Source: Closterium sp. Naga37s-1 (lineage: Eukaryota; Streptophyta; Zygnematophyceae; Desmidiales; Closteriaceae). Taken from it: DNA of 64,000 bases. The stretch lies in NCBI GenBank assembly GCA_947471745.1, contig CANJKZ010000428.1:795001-859000 (forward strand), written 5' to 3'. The notes below the pieces were generated by a model. That model saw nothing but the letters and a program-made list of their open reading frames with translations, was not told the DNA's origin and did not search any database. How positions within the stretch are numbered: position 1 is the stretch's first letter; each line of letters starts with the position of its first letter. Both the position numbers and the translations under genes were made by a program. Below, one piece after another: positions 33,811 to 45,673 of this stretch.

Positions 33811-34481
33811 GGGTGCGTCAGATCCGTTGTCGGAAAAATCCAGCCGGCCGGATCTAGCGAAGGTTACACATTCACGACATTCGTAAGGTATTTCGTTAAT
33901 TTCGCACAATCCGGCCACTTGCTAAAATTTTGATGGCCGGTTTGATGGCCGGCTTAGCATTCGACAACTTTCCGACGTGCAAACGAATCGAGAGTCGACC
34001 ACTTTGTCGACTCATCAGCGCTACAGTACCTATGCGACTTGGCCAACATACCCAAGCGACTCAACGTGTCACAAGGACGACTCGCACGGCGCTTTCAGCG
34101 CCGTTGAACATGACCACTTTTCGGGGTCACACTGTTGTAAATGGACAGCCTTACTCGCCGAGCCGGGTTGTAAATGGAGCCGCAGCTCACATCTTGACTC
34201 CCTGATCGTAGTGTGCACAATAGCGGTTGTGTCACTTCAGTAACAATACGTGCGACTCCGTCGCACAATCCGGCCAACTGTGCGACCTGCAAATCTGACA
34301 CTTTTGCAAACCGGCCTGTAAATCGGCCACCAAATCTGTCAGATTTCAACACCTTGTAAATGTGGCTGGATGGTGGTCGGTTTAGCATTCGACCATTCGG
34401 TCGACTTTGGCGAAAAAAGGAGTCGACCAAAAGGGCGACAAATTTGCAGCCAAATCACATTGTAGCGGATCTGACGCACCC
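33811..34481. mobile_element. PIF/Harbinger-type MITE (671 bp)
   Basis: Perfect 16-bp terminal inverted repeats (GGGTGCGTCAGATCCG at the left, its inverse at 34466-34481) are flanked by TAA on both sides (33808-33810 and 34482-34484). A 3-bp TAA/TTA target duplication with GGG-starting termini is the pattern of the PIF/Harbinger superfamily. The interior has no transposase motif, so it depends on an autonomous relative. Confidence 0.85.
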
Positions 34482-34516
34482 TAAGGCAACATCAGAGCCG
34501 TCTACAAAACAGCAGT

Positions 34517-34955
34517 CCTTAAAACCAGGGTGCACATTCAACGCGGTTCGGCTTGAGATGCTGGGAAGGGGGTTTGGAGAAAAACAGTGATTGGCTCACG
34601 AGGGGCGACAAAAAAATGATTCCGCTAGAGCTTCGGGCATTTCGTAGGTGGCGGGAGGGGGTGAAATGGCGGGAGTGGGTGAAACCGAATGGCGGGAGGG
34701 ATGAAACAGATTGGCGGGAGGGGGGGGAAACGAAATTGCGGGGGAGGGGGGAAACAAAATTGCGGGGGAGGGGGGAAACGAATTTCGACGGGGAGGGGGA
34801 AATGAAATTGCGGGGGCGTGGGGAAACGAAATTGCGGGGGAGGGGGGAAACGAATTTCGACTTGAAGGGGTTGAAAGCACACCTCGTAACCCACTCAGTC
34901 AAGGGATAACCTTTGATGCACATTCAGCTGAATGTGCACCCCGGTTTTAATAAGG
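34517..34955. mobile_element. Imperfect terminal-inverted-repeat element next to gene B
   Basis: CCTTAAAACCAGGGTGCACA (from 34517) is mirrored by TGCACCCCGGTTTTAATAAGG (to 34955), with a few mismatches. The interior is a purine-rich repeat of GGGGGAGGGGGGAAACGAA type (34640-34860). The right end contains a 22-bp perfect palindrome at 34917-34938. The target duplication is unclear. It ends under 100 bp from the stop codon of receptor kinase B. Confidence 0.55.
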
Positions 34956-37234
34956 AAGCACACACACACATTCCTACTAAATCACCTGATATTGTGAACC
35001 CACCGCCCGTCATCCAGGCCACAGCCCTCCTCATCACTCCCTCACTCACTCACTGCGATTTACTACTCTCTCCACCGCCTCCGCTCGACCCTATTCTAAT
35101 CGCATTCGCCACCTCCTCCTCCAGGTTGTGCCCCTGCTTGTCGTCAATCTCCATGTCAATCTGCCTCGCCATCCGGTTACGGGTGGCACCGCACACCTCC
35201 TCGCGCAGAGCCTCCAATTCAGCAAGCACTTTGATCATGTTGGGGCGGAGCGCCGTGGGCATGGCGGTGCAGCTGAGCGCCAGGCGTGCCAGGCGCAGGA
35301 TAATGTCTGGTGGGGCGTCGAAGGCCGGGTCTTTGAAGGTCACTCCGTCATTGGCTGCTATGAACGGGGCCACCTGGTGGGTGCGGGGTGGGAGGCGTGG
35401 AAAGAGAAGGGAGATGAGAGAATGGGAGAGGAGAGGAGAGGAGGGGCGAGGAGAGGAAGGGGGGGGGAAGATGAGAGGAGGGGAGAGGAGAGGAGAGGAA
35501 GTGGAGGGGAGAGGAGAGGAGAGGAAGAGGAGGGGAGAGGAGAGGAGGGGATGACAGATCACGGTGAGGAGAAAGGCGCTTTGGGCAATGAGGACGGATG
35601 GAGGAGGCATAGGGATGAGTATGTGAGAGTCCAGGTTCGTGTGTGCGCATGCATGGCAACAGGGATGGAAGATTTCTGCATGTGCATGGCAATGGAGATG
35701 AGCTGGAGCATGGCAAGAGTAGCATGAGCATGGGCATGTGCAGGAGGAGCAGGAGCAGGGAGGCGAGGGCGGGAGGGCACGGACACATTGCTTGAGGTTG
35801 ATCTGGTTGTCCTCCGAGTTGCAGATGGCCTTGCGTGCCGTCAGGATCGTGAGCATCACCACTCCAAAGCTATGAGGGCGGAGGGCACGGGAGGTATGGG
35901 AGGCACGACAGGAGAGAGACCAAGGGCGGGATATGATGAGGGGATGGAAGAGCACAGCAGGTAGTGCAAGAAGGGAGCACATGGGAACATTAAGGAATAG
36001 AAGAAATTTGCTAAAATACACCACACCTGCACACGTCACCCTTAACTGCACGCATCGCCCATACCTGTGAACGTCAGCCATAGGAGTGGCCTTCTGAGAC
36101 TTGAAATACGCCGGGTCCACATAGCCCGGTGTGCCCATCACCCGCGTTGCTCCCACGGTCGTGCCCTCGCCCATCCTCACCAGCCCAAAATCGGCTACCA
36201 TTGCCTGCCGTGGATGGGACGTGCAGGCATCGAAGAAGCAACAAGAAGACAGAAGAAGTCAATGGTACAGGCAGGGGTTGTTCCCTTGTGTGTATGCTGC
36301 CACAGCGCATGGAAGCCGCTTACAGCAGGCATCAGCAAAGCACTTGTGGGCGTGTTGTGTTCCTGCCTGCCCCATGTAACTGAACGCAAGTGCAGAGATG
36401 CTACGTAGCCATATAGCTCTGTGCGTTCACCTGCATGTTGCTGTCGAGCAGGATGTTGGCGGGCTTGATGTCACGATGCACGATGCCAAAGCTGTGGAGG
36501 TACTGCAGCCCCTCTGCCACTCCGATCATCACATCCAAGCGCTGCATGAGAGAGAGTGGGCGGGCTGCACCTGCAGCAGGGATGAAAGGAACAAAAGTGA
36601 CACGCGGGGAAGAGGAGCGAAAGGCGGGGAGGTACGGTGTGGTATGGGCTGGGTGTCACTACCCAGATAAGCGAGCCTCATGGAATCACCAACTCACCAC
36701 ACGAGAGTATACCGAGCATGCGCTTGTGTGCAAGTAAGGAGGACACGAGACGACAAGTGAGGACAAGTGAGGACAAACGAGGACAAACGAGGCAGCACAA
36801 GAGAGGGCATGGTAAGTAATTGAGTGAGTTGAACACACCGGGGCCGAGCCAGCGTTCGAGGTCGCCGTTGGGCATGACCCTCGTAGATGAGGATCTGCTC
36901 CGTCTGCTCCGTGGCCTCGTTGACGTCGATGCAGAACCCCAGCAGCCGCACCAGGTGTGGGTGGTGCTTCGATGCCATCTCGTTCACCTGCACGCTCGCA
37001 CGTGCAGGGCGGACGGCCGGGAGGAGGGAGGAGTGGGGGTAGGAGCGGGAGCAGGAGCAGGAGAACGAAGCATCGAGACGGAGCAGTATGAAGAGGTACC
37101 AATACAGCACCAATAGCACAAAACATCATTGCGATCATCTGGTATCGCAAAAACGTCGTGCGCACTTCTCATCCATCAAGCAAAGAAAGGTCCCCACTCC
37201 CCACCCAACCCTTCACTCTCTCTCTCTCTCACAC

Positions 37235-37275
37235 ACAACCCCCAGCCTGCCCACCTCGCGGCAGAAGTCACAGGT
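37235..37275 (-). other. Duplicated fragment of the end of a kinase exon
   Basis: The sequence CACCTCGCGGCAGAAGTCAC near 37252-37271 repeats the donor end of exon 37326-37573 (CACCTCGCGGCGGAAGTCAT). It is too short to be an exon and looks like a small local duplication. Confidence 0.5.
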
Positions 37276-38964
37276 GAGCAGTGGGATCGCAGTTGCTGGT
37301 CCCATCCACACCCCATGCCTCTCACCTCGCGGCGGAAGTCATTGGTGAGCACTTTGGCGCGCTTGACAGCCCAGAGCGTGGAGGGGTCGGCGGGGTCCTC
37401 AGCATGGTACACGTCCCCAAAGCCCCCGCTGCCGATCTTGTTGGCCTCCGCCCACATGCCCGTTGCCGCTGCCAGCACGTCCAGCCGGTACTGCCGACAC
37501 ACCGCCGGTCCCCCCACGGCCCCCGCCCCTACTGCTGCTTGGCCCGAGGGACCCTTGGACCCACTCGCACTGCCTGAAGGGTAGGGAAGATGGTTGGGGA
37601 TGAGGGGTGTGGGAGAGGGGTGAGAGGAAGGGGTGCAGGTGGGTGGAGGAGTTTTGTGGCACATGTTGAGATGGGTCAAGAAATACCAGCCACCTGCCAA
37701 GCTCTCATGACGTCTCAAAAGTGGACTCACAAGCCACGATGCATCACATGATCGATGTCCTGTCATTCAACCTCCTGCGAGGCTGACTCAACAATAGCCT
37801 CTCACATTGCTCTACCCTAGGGAAAGAACCATTCCTGTTGCGCTGTAATGATTAACCATTCCTGTTGCGCTGACACAAATGACGACACTTATCCTATCCC
37901 TCCTATCTACGACCTGAGGCACCAGCAGCAGCACCAACAGAAGCAACAACAGCACCAGCAGCACCAGCAGCGGAAGGTTCTTGAGAACCCTCTAGGCTCA
38001 CGCAACACTTGACCTACCACTTCTCTCTACCGGAGGCACCAGCAGCACCTGGGGCGGATCCACCAGCTGCTGCTGCAGCAGCAGCAGCAGCAGCAGCGGC
38101 GGCGGCGGCGGCGGTAGCATCGTCGAGTTGCGAGAGTGGCTTTGGTTGCTTCCGCCTGCGGAAGGAGAGTAGCGGCAGTAGCAGCAGCAGCGCGAGCACG
38201 GAAACACCCGCCACGGCAATCCCCGCAATGGCCCCCACTGATAGCCCCGCCGAGGAAGGTGGAGGCGGAGGAGAGGGCGATGGAACGAAGGGAGGTGAGG
38301 TAGGAGGGGGAGGAGGGGGCGGAGAGGGCTGAGGGGAAGGAGGAGGGGGTGATGGTGAACGGGGGGGAGGTGAGGGAGGTGAGACGGGGGGAGAAGGTGG
38401 TGCGGGTGAGGGGAGTGACGGCGGTGGGGAGGCTGCAGGAGGGAGGATGACTGGTGGCGATGATGGTGGAAGCTTAAACATATCTGCCAAGAAACCAGGA
38501 GGAGGAATGTGTTGAGGGGAGAGAGTGGGTGAGGTAGAGCGGGGTGGGAAACCGGGGGAGAGAGGGGGTGAGGTAGAGCGGGGTGGGGAACCGGGGGAGA
38601 GAGAGAGAGGGGCGAAGTTTTGTGATTCTGAAGGGAAGAACATGTGGTGAGTAGGTGAGTATGAGATGGAGGATGAGGGCAGGGGAGAAGTATGTGTTGC
38701 TGGCAGGGAGAGAAAGGGGAGGATGAATGCGGTGGCAAGGAGATTCTTTGAGGCGCCTAGAGAAGCATCCCACTACTTGGTGAGGGGGAAGGGAGAGCTG
38801 AGAAGCTGAGCGCAAAGAAGAAATAGGAGAGAACGTGTGCAGATTGGATATGGGAGATGGGAGGTGGGAGATGCTTGAGGAGGGACCCAAGCCAAGCATG
38901 GTATGCCATCCCACTGGCTCCTGCTCTGTCAACACGGGCACATGGCCCAGTCTTCGCCGCATGG

Positions 38965-39150
38965 CTCACTCACTCACTCACTCACTCACTCACTCACTCA
39001 CTCACCCACCCACTCACTCACACACTCACGCACTCACCCGATTCGCGTGCTCACGCACCCACTCACTAACTCACCCACTCACCCACCCACCCGCCCACCC
39101 ACCCACTCCCTCATTCACTTACTCAATTAGTCACTCTCTCCCTCCCTCAC
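38965..39150. repeat. (CTCA)n / (CACC)n microsatellite
   Basis: It lies in the B intron between the stalk exon and the Cys-rich exon. The A paralogue has the GGGAGAT array in the corresponding intron, so different simple repeats expanded in each copy. Confidence 0.9.
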
Positions 39151-39597
39151 TCACTCATGCGACCCGACATTGCACATGAATCAGCGGCACGAGGCATGCT
39201 CACTCATGACGGCACAGTTGACGCAGAATTCAGAGCACTCGAAGCAGTACTTCACTGCAATGTTGTTGCTCGTCACTGCTACACACTGCTCCCTGTCACT
39301 CGGCGGGCATGTTACCAGCCCTGGGGGGTCTTGTGTGTAGTCACTGAGAGGGGAGAAAGTGAAGGCGGGATGGGAGAAACGTGTCAGGGGGATTTTTTTT
39401 TCTTCTTCTTCTTCTTCTTTTCTTAAGAAATCTGAAGTGGAAGCGGGAAAAGGAGAGGTGTGACGTGGATTGGTGCCAGAAGAAAAGGGGCGGGGAAAAT
39501 GTTGGAGAAATTGCATACCAAAGAATTAGCTTTCAATGAGACTTCAAATTAATGATAATGGTAACGATAATGATAATGATAATTGTAATAGTAGTGA

Positions 39598-39842
39598 TAG
39601 TAGGAGGAGGAGGAGTAGGAGGAGGGGGAGGAGGAGGAGGAGGAGGAGGAGGAGGAGGAGGAGGAGGAGGAGGAGGAGGAGGGGGAGGAGGAGGAGGAGG
39701 AGGAGGAGGAGGAGGAGGAGGAGGAGGAGGAGGAGGAGGAGGAGGAGGAGGAGGAGGAGGAGGAGGAGGAGGAGGAGGAGGAGGAGGAGGAGGAGGAGGA
39801 GGAGGAGGAGGAGGAGGAGGAGGAGGAGGAGGAGGAGAAGAA
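39598..39842. repeat. (GGA)n trinucleotide array, about 240 bp
   Basis: Almost pure GGA/AGG on the plus strand with a few G insertions, in the B intron just 3' of LRR exon 39880-39951. It gives spurious poly-Gly, poly-Arg and poly-Pro/Ser ORFs. A purine-only strand of this length can form triplex or G-quadruplex structures. Confidence 0.95.
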
Positions 39843-42734
39843 GAAGTTAAAATAGAAAGAGAGTAGCTGAGGTGCGTACAGTGATTCGAGTTTGGTGAGG
39901 GCGAACATGGAGCCAGGTAGGTAGCCAGTGAGAGTGTTGTGCGACACATTGCTGCCGTGGCCCATGCCGCATGCAGGGTGGACGCATGGTGGATGCACAG
40001 GGAGTGGGATGAGAGTGGTGCCACCAGCATTGCAGGCACCATTGGCACAGGGAGGAGACGGCGGTTTGGGGCACATCAACTCCAAAACGCGGCATTGTGG
40101 AAGAACGGCAGGGGAAGAGACGGATGAGAGTGTGAGAAAGGCAGATCGAAACCAGTAGCACGAATGCAGGGTGTGTGAAAAGCAAGACGGCATACAGGCA
40201 CGCAATTGAACAGGCTTGCATGCATGTGGAAAGTTTGGCAGTGAATCCAACATGTAGTCGAACGGGAAAGGCATGTATGTTGCGGAATGCAGATGAACAG
40301 GTGCCCCCCAAAAATGAGTGCAAGCGAGGATGCATAGGGAAAGAGCATGCATAGGGGGAGAGCGTGCGTAGGAGGAGAGCATACGTAGGGAAAGAGCATG
40401 CATAGGGGGAGAATCTTAGAAGCTGGGCCCAGGGGTGAGTTGTGGCGGCACTGACAAGGTGGTGAGGTTGACGAGGTTGCCTATTATCGTTGGAATGGAT
40501 CCCGTCAACTTGTTGCTCGCAACACCGCTGCCGTTGCACCGCATGAAACGTGCAACATGCGACATGCCCCATGCCCCATGCCCCATGCCGCATGCTGCAT
40601 GCCCCGTGCCCCATGGCATCCAATGAGCCAAGCCAGTATTGCAGGGGCCCAAATCAGACAGGCATGGCGTGTCAGGGAACAGGAGTCCTAGAGAGCGAAA
40701 CAGAGGGAAGGGAAACGGTGCAACAAGACCAGTGTCAGAGGCCGTGCAAGAGGGGAGCAACAGTGAAGAAGAGGAGTATCCGTGCTAGATTGGTGAGGCA
40801 GCATGAGTATATGCCCAGAGAGTTCGAGTGAGAGGTGTCACAGGGGCGAAGGGGCAGGAAAAGGGGAAGGATGGTGAAGAGGAATGAAGGTACACAAGGG
40901 GTGTGAGTGATGGTGAGGGCCAGAGACTTGAGCACACGCATGCCTGTCATGGTGAGGCCCACAATCCTGACGTGGGCATGGCAGGTATGTGCATGTGAGT
41001 CCGCAGGTGCATGTGAGTGTGTGTGCATGTGTAACAGTGTATGCATGTGCATGTGCATGAGCATGCGCATTTGAGTGACTAACAAGTAGTTGAGTGACTG
41101 GAGCAGCCCAATGGCAGTGGGAATGGATCCCGTGAACTGGTTGTACTGAATGGCTCTGCGCAAGAACGGGTGCACGCATGGGCAGAGAGGGATGGGAGAG
41201 GAGCGCGGAGAGGGATGCGTGACCAAGAAGAAGACAGACCTGGTGCTCGCTCTTTGTTGCTTCTGCCATTTCAATCAGAGGCAGACTGATCGACAGAGCG
41301 TGACACAGTACGATAAAACGCGATACAGCGAGACTGTGTCACACGGCACGATACAGCGGCAGACATGGGCGACCGACATAGGGTGGCAGCACGGGTGGCA
41401 GCACGGGTGGCAGCATGGGTGGCAGCATGAGTCACATTTGCTCTAGAGCGGTGCAGCTGATGAGAACATCCATGGACCCATTCAGCTGATTCTGCCACAG
41501 GTAGCTGCATGGGAGAGAGCGATTGAGACAGCAGTCAGACGATGAGATGTTGGGGCGAGGGGGAGGAGAAGGTGGGGAAGGGAGGGGAAGGGTGAGGAGG
41601 GGTTGCAAGGGTGGGGAGGGGTGAGGAGGGTAGATGGGTAAACAAGAGGCAACGCAAAGTGTTTACTAACCTGTTGCTGAAAGGGAGTGACAGATGCGAC
41701 AAGAGCAACAAGAGAAGAGAAGCAAAGGAGGAGGGGGGAGGAGCAGGGCGGAGGAAGAGACAGGGGAGGAGTAGAGAAGGGAGAAGCAAAAAGAGGAGAC
41801 GAGCAGAGAGAGGGGTTGAGCAGAAGCCGCAGAGATAGAGGGGGCAAAGGGAGGAGGGCAGAGGGAGGAGGGGCAGAGAGAGGAGGAGCAGAGAGAGGAG
41901 GGGCAGAGGGAGGAGGGGCGACGCACAGGCCTTGCAGATTGACGAGGTTGGAGAAGGAAGCAGGTATGGAGCCGGTGAGCTGATTGCCGCCCAGCTGACT
42001 GATGCTCGTGGGGAGAGGAGAGGGGGGAGGAGAAGAAGGTGGAGTAAAGAGAGGTGCAAGCCAGTGAAGGCAAGTCAAGATGGACTTGCACTGCTGCACG
42101 TTTGATTGAGGAGATGATTCTGAGAATGACAAGAACGGGAAAGGAAAGCTGGCAGAAGATGGTGTGTGGCTTTTGAGTCGACTAAAAAAGGCAGAAGATG
42201 GTGTGTGTGGGGATGTGGGAAAGATCAGGGTGACGAGAAGAGGGAAGGGAGGGAAGCAACACGGGGCATGGGAGAAGGAGAAATTATTGGTGGGTAATAA
42301 TAATAACTGCATGGAAATTCACTTTTTAGGAGAACTTTGGCGACCCAAGCTGAGGTACCTTTCTAAGTCAGCTCAACAATCACTTTTCGTGCTGCTAGCT
42401 AGCGGCGTTACTTGAACCGTTATTGAAATGCAAAAAACATTATGCACGTTCCACCGCTGCGAGCTTACATGATGGTGAATCCACCAAGGAGACCCAGAGT
42501 GGCAGGGATGCTGCCTTGGAGGGCGTTCTCCCGCACAGAGCTGGTGGGGCCATGGGTGGGGAGATGAGATGGGCAAAACAAGGGGATGGTGGAACATTGA
42601 GTCATGAGTGGGGCCGAGCGTTGAATCTTGTGCATCCTGTGGATTGCGTTCTGTGGGAGATGTGATGCGTTGTGTGTTGCGAGATTCGTGCCTTATGCAG
42701 TGAGATGGGTATAACAGCTGGGGGTGGATGTGCA

Positions 42735-42835
42735 TGTCATTATGCTGTGCTGTGTGTGTGCGCTGTGTGTGTGTTGTGTGTGTGCTGTGTGTGTGCTGTG
42801 TGTGTGCTGTGTGTGTGCTGTGCTGTGTGCTGCTG
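42735..42835. repeat. TGTGTGTGCTG microsatellite (gene B intron)
   Basis: About seven GTGTGTGCTGT units lie just 3' of LRR exon 42847-42918. Gene A has a shorter run of the same kind at 11040-11072. Confidence 0.85.
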
Positions 42836-42918
42836 CTCCAACTCACAGCATTCGAAGATTCGTCAAGTTGCCCAGGCTCGAGTGCAGCTCGCCTGCCAGA
42901 TCCATGTAGCCTACCTCC

Positions 42919-43310
42919 CTGCCACATGCCATCCCACATGCCAACCCACATGCCATCCCACATGCCAACCCACATGCCATCACACATGCCAACCCACATG
43001 CCATCCCACATGCCATTGCACATGCCATCCCACATGCCATCCCACATGCCATCCCACATGCCATCCCACATGCCATCCCTCATGCCAACCCACATGCCAT
43101 CCCACATGCCATCCCACATGCCATCCCACATGCCATCCCACATGCCATTCCACATGCCATCCCACATGCCATCCCACATGCCGTCCCACATGCCGTCCCA
43201 CATGCCATCCCACATGCCAGCCCCCATGCCATCCCACATGCCATCCCACATGCCATCCCACATGCCATCCCACATGCCATCCCACATGCCATCCCACATG
43301 CCATGTTGAT
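42919..43310. repeat. CCATCCCACATG 12-bp minisatellite, about 32 copies
   Basis: The array starts at the acceptor of LRR exon 42847-42918. It corresponds in position to the CCATGCCACACG array of gene A (11160-11295) but is three times longer and has a changed unit. ORFs of PTCH or CGMA type across it are meaningless. Confidence 0.95.
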
Positions 43311-43654
43311 TTCCAGCATGGTGGATGGAGTGGGGTGTGCATGCTCTCAAGTGGTGAAGCCAGAGCAGGGCAGAGTCCTACGAAGCAAGGTAAGTGGACG
43401 GGCAACACATGCAATACGGCACACAACACATGGGCACATGGGCACATAGGCGCACCGCGCATGGGCGCATGGGCGCACGGGCACACGGCAGTTGCCCGTG
43501 GAGAGCAAGCAGGGTGCGGGCTCACAAGTGCTCGAGGTTGACCAGGTCACTGAACTGTGACGGAAAGGACCCCGTAAAGAAGTTGTGCCCTAACTCGCTG
43601 CTCATGCACAACGTGGGAGGGGCCGCACATGGCATCGCATGACATCATGTTCTC

Positions 43655-44580
43655 GAATGGCCCGTGTATTAGCTGAAGGGTGGTACAAAGGTTTGAAGCA
43701 GACACATGCAAACTAGGCAAACAAGCAGACCTATCAACCATCACCTACTCCCCTCCCCTCCCCCCGCTGTCCGACCCTAGTGGTCGGACGGGGGCTCGAT
43801 CAGCTGGTGCAGCTGCCCCTCGTTGAGAGGGGCCCACGGCCCTTGCAGGCTGAGCTCGTCCGCCTCCAGGGCCTCGTTGGTCTTGGTGCGGAGGGCATTT
43901 GCCTGTGCCCTCTGGAGGCACACGCTCCAGCGCTGGCGGTACTCCGTCAGCAGCTTGGCAGCCTCTCGAGAGGTAGGGGCCGCGTTGTAGCAGAGCTTCG
44001 CAGCCAGCTCCGCGCACTGCCGCAGGTAAGCCAGTACCCCCGGCGACGGGTAGCCGTAGGTCTCCACGGCCAAGGCGTGGAACCCCACCCACGCATTCCG
44101 TCCCGCATATTTCTCCTCCTTCCGAGCAGCTGCCGCCCTAGCCGCCCAACCAGGTGCGCGGTTGCAGTTCTCGTCCTGGAAGTACACTGGGTCGGTCACG
44201 GTCACGTCACAAAGCCACACTTCTCCGGTCAGGGGATGGCGGATGGAGACATCCGCTTTAAGGTTTTCAACCAGAGAGTAGGCATAGGTCTCCTTGTGAA
44301 CCGTGAAGCCTGCTTCCGCCCCTATCCTTGCGATTTCATCCCTGAGAGCATGGTGTGTGGCAGTCCTCCCTTTCCCCTTCTCGCAGCGCATAAGGTGATT
44401 CGGGAGGCGGTCATCAGGAAAGGTGGTGCGGTATCGGCAGTCGCACCGCCTTGGGACAGGGAGGGGGAGGCCAAGGCGGAAGGAGGAAGCAGTAGAGTGT
44501 TGGGAGGGGCCCAGCCTCAGCGCACAAGAGAGTGGGATTGCCAGCAGCCAGTCCCCTGCTCCCGGGCCCAGCAGGGACTG
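43655..44580 (-). mobile_element. 5'-truncated non-LTR retrotransposon in a B intron
   Basis: A 12-bp perfect target duplication, CATCATGTTCTC, flanks it (43643-43654 and 44581-44592). Gene A's homologous intron has a single similar sequence (about 11858-11880), which is the empty site. The open frame (stop near 43777) has the post-RT segment GPGAGDWLLAIP, then LRLGLPLP, a zinc-finger pattern C.C(13)..H...C (CDCRYR, LPNHLMRC), and ADVSI(10)..CDVTVTDP, which resembles a PD-(D/E)XK-type C-terminal nuclease core. Those features suit the C-terminus of a LINE-like polyprotein. The reverse transcriptase itself is lost by 5' truncation. The apparent Met start at 44586 lies in the target duplication and is not genuine. 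Confidence 0.8.
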
Positions 44581-44614
44581 CATCATGTTCTCTCTCTCTT
44601 CCGATCTTCATGCG

Positions 44615-44765
44615 CTCATGGGTGCATGCACGGGTGCATGCATGGGTGCATGCATGGGAGCATGCCTGGGTGCGTGCATGCGTGCATGTGCATGCATGGC
44701 AGCATGCATGGGTGCATGCATGGGTGCGTGCATGGAAGCATGCATGGGTGCGTGCATGGCATACA
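44615..44765. repeat. GCATGCATGGGT minisatellite (gene B)
   Basis: It is the counterpart of the array at 12015-12135 in gene A, placed just 3' of LRR exon 44765-44836. The shared repeat shows it existed before the gene duplication. Confidence 0.85.
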
Positions 44766-45133
44766 GCATGGTGAGCGCCTTGAGCTCAAAGATGACAGGC
44801 GGGATGTCACCCGAGAATGAATTATTGAACAAGCTCCTGCCGTGACGAGACACACAGATACAGAGATTTAGCGGGCCGGCAGAGAGGCGTGCAGACAAGA
44901 GGGTTGCAGAAGGGAAACGGGGACGGAGCTGCACGGTTGCATTCTGAGAGATCTCTAGAGGAAGTTAATGATAATGGGTTGATGTGGTGTGGGTCCATGC
45001 GAAAGCATGCTTCCCTCCATGCATGCATCCATGCTTCATTTCGTGCATGCATGCGACTGACAGCCGCTGGAGGTTGGAGAGGGCGGAGATGGTACTGGGA
45101 ACATTGCCATCCAGTCGATTATGAGACACCGAC

Positions 45134-45673
45134 CTGCCATGCGTGATGGTGGTGTGGTGGTAGGAGCCGTAAACGAAGAGGTGCGGGAGTGTGGGAGTGG
45201 CGGAATTAGGGTGGTGAGAGTGCGAGAGGGGTGGTAGTCGGTGCAGTAGCAAGAGAGATGGATGTGGAATTGGGAGGGGTGTAGATGGGAGAATAGACTC
45301 GGAGAAAGAGTTAGGGTTTAGGATGGGAGAAGCATGGAGAGAGGCAGATGACTAGAGAAGGACTGAGTACAAGCGCACGCTATGGGACACCTGGAAGCTG
45401 GAAGTAGGATAAAGCACGGTCAAGCACGGTCAAACATGGCAAAGCATGGTCAAACGCAATCGAGCAGAATCAAGCACAACAACCCATCGGCTACTTGCAC
45501 GGGGGGGACAGCGAGACGAAATGGGATGAGTGAAGGGGCAGGTGCGAGGCAGCTCTACTTCTAGCGATAGCTTGCAAAAACAGGCGGGGCTTGTAGGAGG
45601 GGCAAAAGGTCGGAACAAAACAAGGAGCAGCCGAACACAAACGAAACATGCTAGTACCCAGCCCATGGCGCAC
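45134..45673. other. Junction between kinase B and the RBM39-like gene
   Basis: Up to about 45350 the sequence aligns with the intron of gene A that follows exon 12487-12558 (shared blocks GTGGGAGTGGCG and GAGAGGCAGATGA). The homology stops just before the position where A has exon 12761-12832. From 45350 to 45673 there is only unique sequence with a small CAAGCACGGT tandem (about 45415-45470). Neither the missing LRR exons nor the missing end of the splicing factor is here. Confidence 0.7.

Larger units (their letters stand above)
35050..45133 (-). pseudogene. LRR receptor-like kinase B, 5'-truncated and frameshifted
   Basis: Tandem paralogue of kinase A. LRR exons: 45062-45133, 44765-44836, 43526-43597, 42847-42918, 42469-42540, 41927-41998, 41436-41504 (69 nt), 41084-41155, 40456-40527, 39880-39951. 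Then Cys-rich cap 39204-39343; Pro-rich stalk and transmembrane helix 38031-38482; kinase exons 37326-37573 (GSGGFGDVY, AVKRAKV), 36839-36987, 36431-36570 (HRDIKPANIL), 36065-36204 (ADFG, GTPGYVDPAY), 35785-35869, 35050-35373 (stop at 35050). The RD kinase has all catalytic motifs. Exon 36839-36987 has one base too many at 36876-36880: ILIYE must shift frame to reach MPNGDLERWL, and the 149-nt length breaks the splice phase. No signal peptide, LRR N-cap or first three LRR exons are present. Probably a pseudogene, unless the extra base is a sequencing error and a new 5' end exists. Confidence 0.85.

Noticed and set aside
39536-40048. Poly-Gly, poly-Arg and poly-Pro ORFs
   Set aside because: Translation of the GGA array in an intron.
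43780-44820. 346-codon plus-strand ORF
   Set aside because: Antisense to the LINE-type fragment, and it runs on into the GCATGCATGGGT repeat.
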